A stretch of DNA of 64,000 bases from Magicicada septendecula (Eukaryota; Arthropoda; Insecta; Hemiptera; Cicadidae). Below the pieces are notes generated by a model. It did not search any database. It saw only the letters and a list, made by a program, of their open reading frames with translations, and was not told the DNA's origin. The stretch is from contig CM068375.1 of NCBI GenBank assembly GCA_034769895.1, forward strand, positions 258,385,268-258,449,267. Reading direction: 5' to 3'. This document shows, one piece after another, positions 59,911 to 64,000 of this stretch (its first letter is position 1; each line of letters starts with the position of its first letter). The position numbers were made by a program, and so were the translations under genes.

Positions 59911-60340
59911 AGATTTGGCATAAAGGTGGAGTGCACTGAAGAACATTTTAACAACAACAACTGAGAAAGTTGTAGGTTTTGTCAAAAGGAACAAACAAAA
60001 AGAATGGTTTGATAATGACTGTGCACTTGCAGTTGAAAAAAGAAACAATGCAAGAAAGAAAATGCTCCAAAGGAAAACATGTCAAACAGTTAAGGAATAT
60101 AGACAAGCAAGAAGGGAATCCACCAGAGTATGTAGGAGAAAGAAAAGGCAGTTTCAAAATTAAAATATTCAAGAATTGGAAACAATGAGAGGAGTTAAGG
60201 AAGTCCAAAAGTTTTATGGAAGAACAAAAGAAAACTTAATTTGAAACATGGATAAAATGTTAAACACTTCAAGCATGCCTTGAACCTTGGGCTCAGGGCA
60301 AACACTGATGAAGAAGTAGATGATGATCCAATTACATTAG

Positions 60341-60889
60341 ATGAACATGAAGGAAACTATGAAGATGATGAAGAAGAACCCAAGCATGGAAGAAGTAAAA
60401 CAAGCAATTATGAAGTTGAAAAACAATAAGGCACCTGGTGACGACAGTATAAAAGTAGAGATGCTGAAACTTGGAGGCAACATCATATTTCAGTGTTTGC
60501 ATGAACTTGTAACAGCCATTTGGAAGGAGGAGAAAATGCCAGTTGAGTGGCACGTGGGTGACATACACCCAGTATTCAAGAAAGGAGATAAGACCTTGTG
60601 TAAAAATTATAGACCCATAACTCTCCTTAATTTAACCTTTAAAGTGTTCAGCAGTGTATTGGCAGTAAGGCTGGAACAATTTATGGAAGATATAGTCGGA
60701 GACTATCAGTGCGGCTTCAGGAGAAATCATTCCACCACAGATGAAATATTTATGATGCGACAATTTGAGAAATTTTATGAACAAAATGTGGAACTGCACA
60801 ACCTGTTTGTTGATTACAAACAAGCATTCGATTCCTTAGACAGAAAGAAGATGTGTTGCATCTTGCAAGGCTTCCGAATAACCAACTAA
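60341..60889 (+). pseudogene. LINE reverse transcriptase, N-terminal part
   Basis: 182 codons. Motifs: EVKQAIMKLKNNKAPGDDSI (RT0/1), WHVGDIHPVFKKGDKTLCKN and YRPITLLNLTFKVFSSVLAV (RT2), VGDYQCGFRRNHSTTDEIF, NLFVDYKQAFDSLDRKKM (RT3 with catalytic Asp). Stops at 60887-60889 after a frameshift. Confidence 0.9.
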
Positions 60890-61001
60890 ATTAATACACC
60901 TGGTTCACATGACCTTGAAAAATACAAGATGTAAAGTAAAAGTAGAAGGAGAATTAACAGAGGATTTCCCAGTTCGAAGATGAGTAAAACAAGGGGATGT
61001 C

Positions 61002-61244
61002 TTGTCTACCCTCCTTTTCAATATATGCCTAGAAAAAGTAGTAAGGCAGCTACCAATAAACCCTTGTGGCGCAATTATGAATAGAAGGTTGCAATGCATT
61101 GCATATGCTGACAATATTGTTCTTGTGACAAGAAACAAACAGGCACTGGGAGAGGCGTACACCTCTCTGGAGCATACTTCGACCAACCTAGGGCTGAAAG
61201 TGAACAGCCATAAGACAAAATATGTGTTGATGAAGAAGAAATAG
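61002..61244 (+). pseudogene. LINE reverse transcriptase, palm end
   Basis: 80 codons: LFNICLEKVVRQL, LQCIAYADNIVLVTRNKQAL, LGLKVNSHKTKYVLM. The catalytic box YADD reads YADN, losing a metal-binding Asp. Confidence 0.88.
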
Positions 61245-61870
61245 TCCCAAAAATTAATGTCAATGGCAGTGAATTTGAGAGGGTAGGTATCTTGGGTCTC
61301 TTTTGACGTCAAAAAATCATATTGAAATGGAAATTCCAGACAAACTAGCCATGGGAAATAGGCGCTACTTTTCTTTGCTCCCTATTCTAAAGTCCAGAAA
61401 CATTTCTAGAACCCCCAAGGTCCAGATGTACAAAACTGTAAGCAGTCAGTAGTATTGTATGCTTCAGAAGCTTAGACCATGACCTCAGCCCAAGAAGATA
61501 TGATCAGAAGATGGGAATGAAAGATTCTGAGGAGGATGTATGGAGGTGTACTAGATACTGGAATGTGGCGTATGAGGACAAATTCCAAATTGTACGACCT
61601 CTACAAGGAACCGGACATCATCACAGCAATAAAACAATGCAGAATTAGGTAGGCAGATCATGTAAAAAGAATGACAGAGGAAAGGGTAGTGGAAAAAGTA
61701 TTCATTGGAGGACAAGGAGGAAGAAGAGCAAGATAGAGGCCAAAAAGAAGATGGGTGGACGATGTAGATGAAAATTTGAGAAGACTGGTGGTCAAAAGGT
61801 AGCGAAGAGTCACACAGGATAGAAAGGAGTAAAGGCACATCGTTCTGGAGGCCAGGACTCTTCATGAGCT

Positions 61871-62380
61871 TTAGTGCTGTGGAGTAGTACTAGTTTATTG
61901 ACAAAAGCTTGTAATTTATTTTCTATATTTCTTTTGACATTCCAATTTTTACTTAATACAGTAGAATGGACAGTACCTATGCTGCAGTTAAAAGTTCTGT
62001 TTTTTGTTCTCATAGAGAGAATCCCTGAATACCGCATTCTTTTAGTGTATGAAATATGTTTAGTGCTTTTCTTATCCTTGTTATCATTTCTTTATCTGCT
62101 CCTTCTTTTATGTCAACAAGACTGATCAGATAACAGAACTTTTCTATATCTTTCAGTGCTTCATTCTCCAGTAAGATAGATTATGGACATACTAGGTATG
62201 TACAGAAAGCAACCAGCCTTTTATTTTACAGTAACCAATGATAATCTAGACATGCCAATAATGGGTTTGTGTAGAAAGGATTTTCATGCACATGCATGAC
62301 TTTTTGTTTCCTCATAGTGCCAGCAGTTGCATCATTAACTGCCAGAAAGTCACACAGCGTAACGTGTGTTCGTTGACTTC
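61871..62380. other. Spacer between LINE and mariner relic
   Basis: AT-rich; no feature recognised. One terminus of the mariner should lie here, but I could not locate a clear inverted repeat. Confidence 0.4.
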
Positions 62381-62394
62381 TCATTTTCTTTAGA

Positions 62395-63212
62395 ATGATC
62401 GAACACTTGAAGCAATGGTACTGCATCAAGTTCTGCCAAAAACTTGGGGTTACCCAAGCAGAAACGTCCAAAAGATTCAGCAGGCTTTTAGCAATGATGC
62501 AATGTGGGTTGACAAATTAAACAGTGATAAAGCCATTTCAAAGATGGCCGCTTCTCCGTGGAGAGTGATCAGCATCCCAGGAAACCATCATCAAGCCAAA
62601 ATATGCCATTATCAAGAAAGTGCAGACATTGATTATTTAGGACCATCATTTAACAGTCCAGATATTGTTTCTGAGGATGGAATCAGCGTTAGTTCTGCAC
62701 ACAACATTCTGAATGAGAATTCTGGCATGCATAGAGTTCCTGCAAAATTTGTACACAAGTTGTTTTAACCAGAACAGAGAAAACTCCATGTTGAAGTCTC
62801 AGAGGACATGCTGTTGTGTGACAACAGGGATTCTGAGTTTCTGAAGACTGTGGTCACTGGTGAAAAGATGTGGGTGTACAGTTATAATCGGAAATTAAAG
62901 TCTAGTCATCACAGTGGAAGCACCCACGTTCTCAGAGGCCAAGCATCATGACTATGTACCATAAGGCCAGACGAGAATAAGGAGTAATGAGAAGTCCTCC
63001 ACTGTGTTCATGATGCAGTTCGACACAAGAGACTGAAGCTGTGGCCAGCAGGGAACTGGCAGCTGCATGATGACAATGCTCCAACCCATTCCGCACATCT
63101 GATGCTTTTCAGACTAAGCATGATTTTATGCAGGTTTGTCAGGCTCCATACTGTCCTGATAAGTCTCCTTGTGATTTGAGGCTGTTCCTGAAGATGAAGA
63201 ATGCCCTAAAAG
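62395..63212 (+). pseudogene. Mariner transposase relic, cut by hAT insertion
   Basis: Frameshifted translation shows the order of a mariner transposase: MIEHLKQWYCIKFCQKLG..TQAET, RFSRL, a middle block (SEDGISVSSAHNILNEN, CDNRDSEFLKTVVTGEKMWV), WPAGNWQLHDDNAPTHSAHL (catalytic DNAP region) and LKMKNALK near 63200, where the hAT element interrupts the 'FP.LK..LKG' end. At least ten stops or shifts. Confidence 0.82.
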
Positions 63213-64000
63213 CAGTGGCGGCTCGTCCATAAGAGCACAAGAGCACGTGAACCTTCTATAAAAATAATTATACGATATAAATTATACATCTTTATTGATG
63301 CAGTACTAAAATGGCTTATCTTCAGTAAGTTTAAAAGAGCGGACAATGAAAAACAGCGTAGAGCGCGCCAAATGAGGTTAAGTGTAATGACACCAGTGGC
63401 TAGGAGCGGACTGAATGCGCCGCTCTCAATGCTGTACACACGGGATATGCGACAGATGGGCGAGTCCATTTGCTCGCGGTAGGGGGGAAAACATGTTTAC
63501 AAGCGGCTTAACGGAGAATACCGATGAGCTGCCTCTGACACAGCTCAGCTCAGTAGTTGCACGGCTGTAGTTGACGGTGGATGCTCCTTACCTTGGCGCT
63601 TGCGCGTGTTACATTTGTGTTTTGCAGTTTTGATTATTTTTTAGTGATAAAGTTTTAGTTGAAATTACAGTTTATGTATTATAGTGTAGCTAGTGAACTG
63701 TTGTTTTTATTTACTGTACAATAATGGAAAGTACCTGTAAGTACTCAGTTAGTAATTTAAACGAAGTAGCATTTGCCAATTTATCCATAGAAGTTAAAAT
63801 AGCAATAAAAGAGAGTGGTAGGCCAACGCCCCGACTTAATATAAGTCAAACATCGACATCAAAATCTAGAACTTTTAAAAGAGAATTTAAAGAAGAGCTA
63901 TATGAAAAAATTCCTTGGCTTTGTGGTTGTGAACAAACAAACAAAATATTTTGTTTTCCTTGTTTGTTATTTTCCCGTGAAAAGGGCGATCCTGCTTGGG
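63213..64000 (+). mobile_element. hAT element, 5' part (runs off window)
   Basis: Begins CAGTGGCGGCTCGTCCATAA inside the mariner relic, after CCTAAAAG (the presumed 8-bp target, second copy outside the window). A ~500-bp leader precedes a transposase ORF that is open to the window end. The leader is more GC-rich than its surroundings. Confidence 0.75.
63724..64000 (+). CDS. hAT transposase, N-terminal part (TTF-type zinc finger), partial
   Basis: ATG at 63724; open for 92 codons to the window end. Starts MESTCKYSVSNLNEVAFANL, then a Ser/Thr/Lys linker, then the TTF-type zinc-finger start IPWLCGCEQTNKIFCFPCLL followed by FSREKGDPAW. This 'W..........C..C..F' pattern opens hAT transposases of the ZMYM/52-kDa-repressor-like group, which bind element ends and cut DNA. 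No stop or shift is seen, unlike every other transposase in the window, so the copy may be young. Translation downstream is not visible. Confidence 0.8.
   Translation, partial: MESTCKYSVSNLNEVAFANLSIEVKIAIKESGRPTPRLNISQTSTSKSRTFKREFKEELYEKIPWLCGCEQTNKIFCFPCLLFSREKGDPAW

Larger units (their letters stand above)
58310..61870 (+). mobile_element. RTE-like LINE, 5'-truncated and decayed
   Basis: Endonuclease end, linker, reverse transcriptase and C-terminal domain in order on the plus strand, split by a solo LTR at 58835-59910. Frameshifts and stops occur throughout, mostly after 60890. The 3' part translates to TMTSAQEDMIRRWERKILRR, KQCRI and MTEERVVEKVF in shifting frames, the usual ORF2 C-terminus. 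RTE clade is inferred from the RT wording. Confidence 0.85.

Overview
This is AT-rich nuclear DNA from an animal, almost certainly an insect with a repeat-rich genome. The basis is a multi-exon cadherin with GT-AG introns of up to 10.8 kb, plus BEL/Pao, RTE-like, mariner, hAT and Penelope-like elements. I cannot name the species. There are no bacterial features, no tRNA or rRNA genes, and no CRISPR array.

Layout. 1-42445 holds the 3' part of one plus-strand host gene, a transmembrane cadherin. Ten coding exons join in phase: the end of one cadherin repeat, two more repeats, a membrane-adjacent globular domain, one transmembrane helix, and a long disordered basic tail whose last 857 residues come from a single exon. 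The 5' end of the gene lies outside the window. The introns are crowded with transposons: RTE-like LINE fragments (3.5, 6.3 and 7.2 kb), a head-to-head mariner (11.2-12.0 kb), a full-length BEL/Pao element on the minus strand with 449-bp LTRs and a 5-bp target duplication (12.9-20.4 kb), hAT elements (23.0 and 27.1 kb), a long-TIR element (35.7-38.0 kb), and at least eight insertions of one Penelope-like family. 42.4-64 kb contains no host gene that I can see. It holds a mariner relic, a 12.5-kb satellite composite of 1.36-kb and ~160-bp repeats arranged as a giant foldback (44.1-56.6 kb), a tandem hammerhead repeat (57.5 kb), an RTE-like LINE split by a solo LTR (58.3-61.9 kb), and a mariner relic interrupted by a hAT element whose transposase runs off the window end.

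Most notable signal. Hammerhead ribozyme motifs (type I order: stem I, CUGANGA, stem II, GAAA, very short stem III, UH cleavage site) recur in at least five unrelated repeat families. Most sit in inverted-duplicate (foldback) insertions. Several foldbacks carry 11-14-bp target duplications and a 36-45-nt unpaired tail on one side only, and one related copy retains a GIY-YIG endonuclease fragment; this is the hallmark of Penelope-like retroelements. In nearly all families stem III is a perfect palindrome (AACCGGUU, ACGU, AGCGCU, AAGCUU), which suggests ribozymes that work as dimers. The satellite family shows a compensatory change in stem II.

All calls were made by reading the sequence. No alignment, folding or database search was run, and family names below the superfamily level are tentative.
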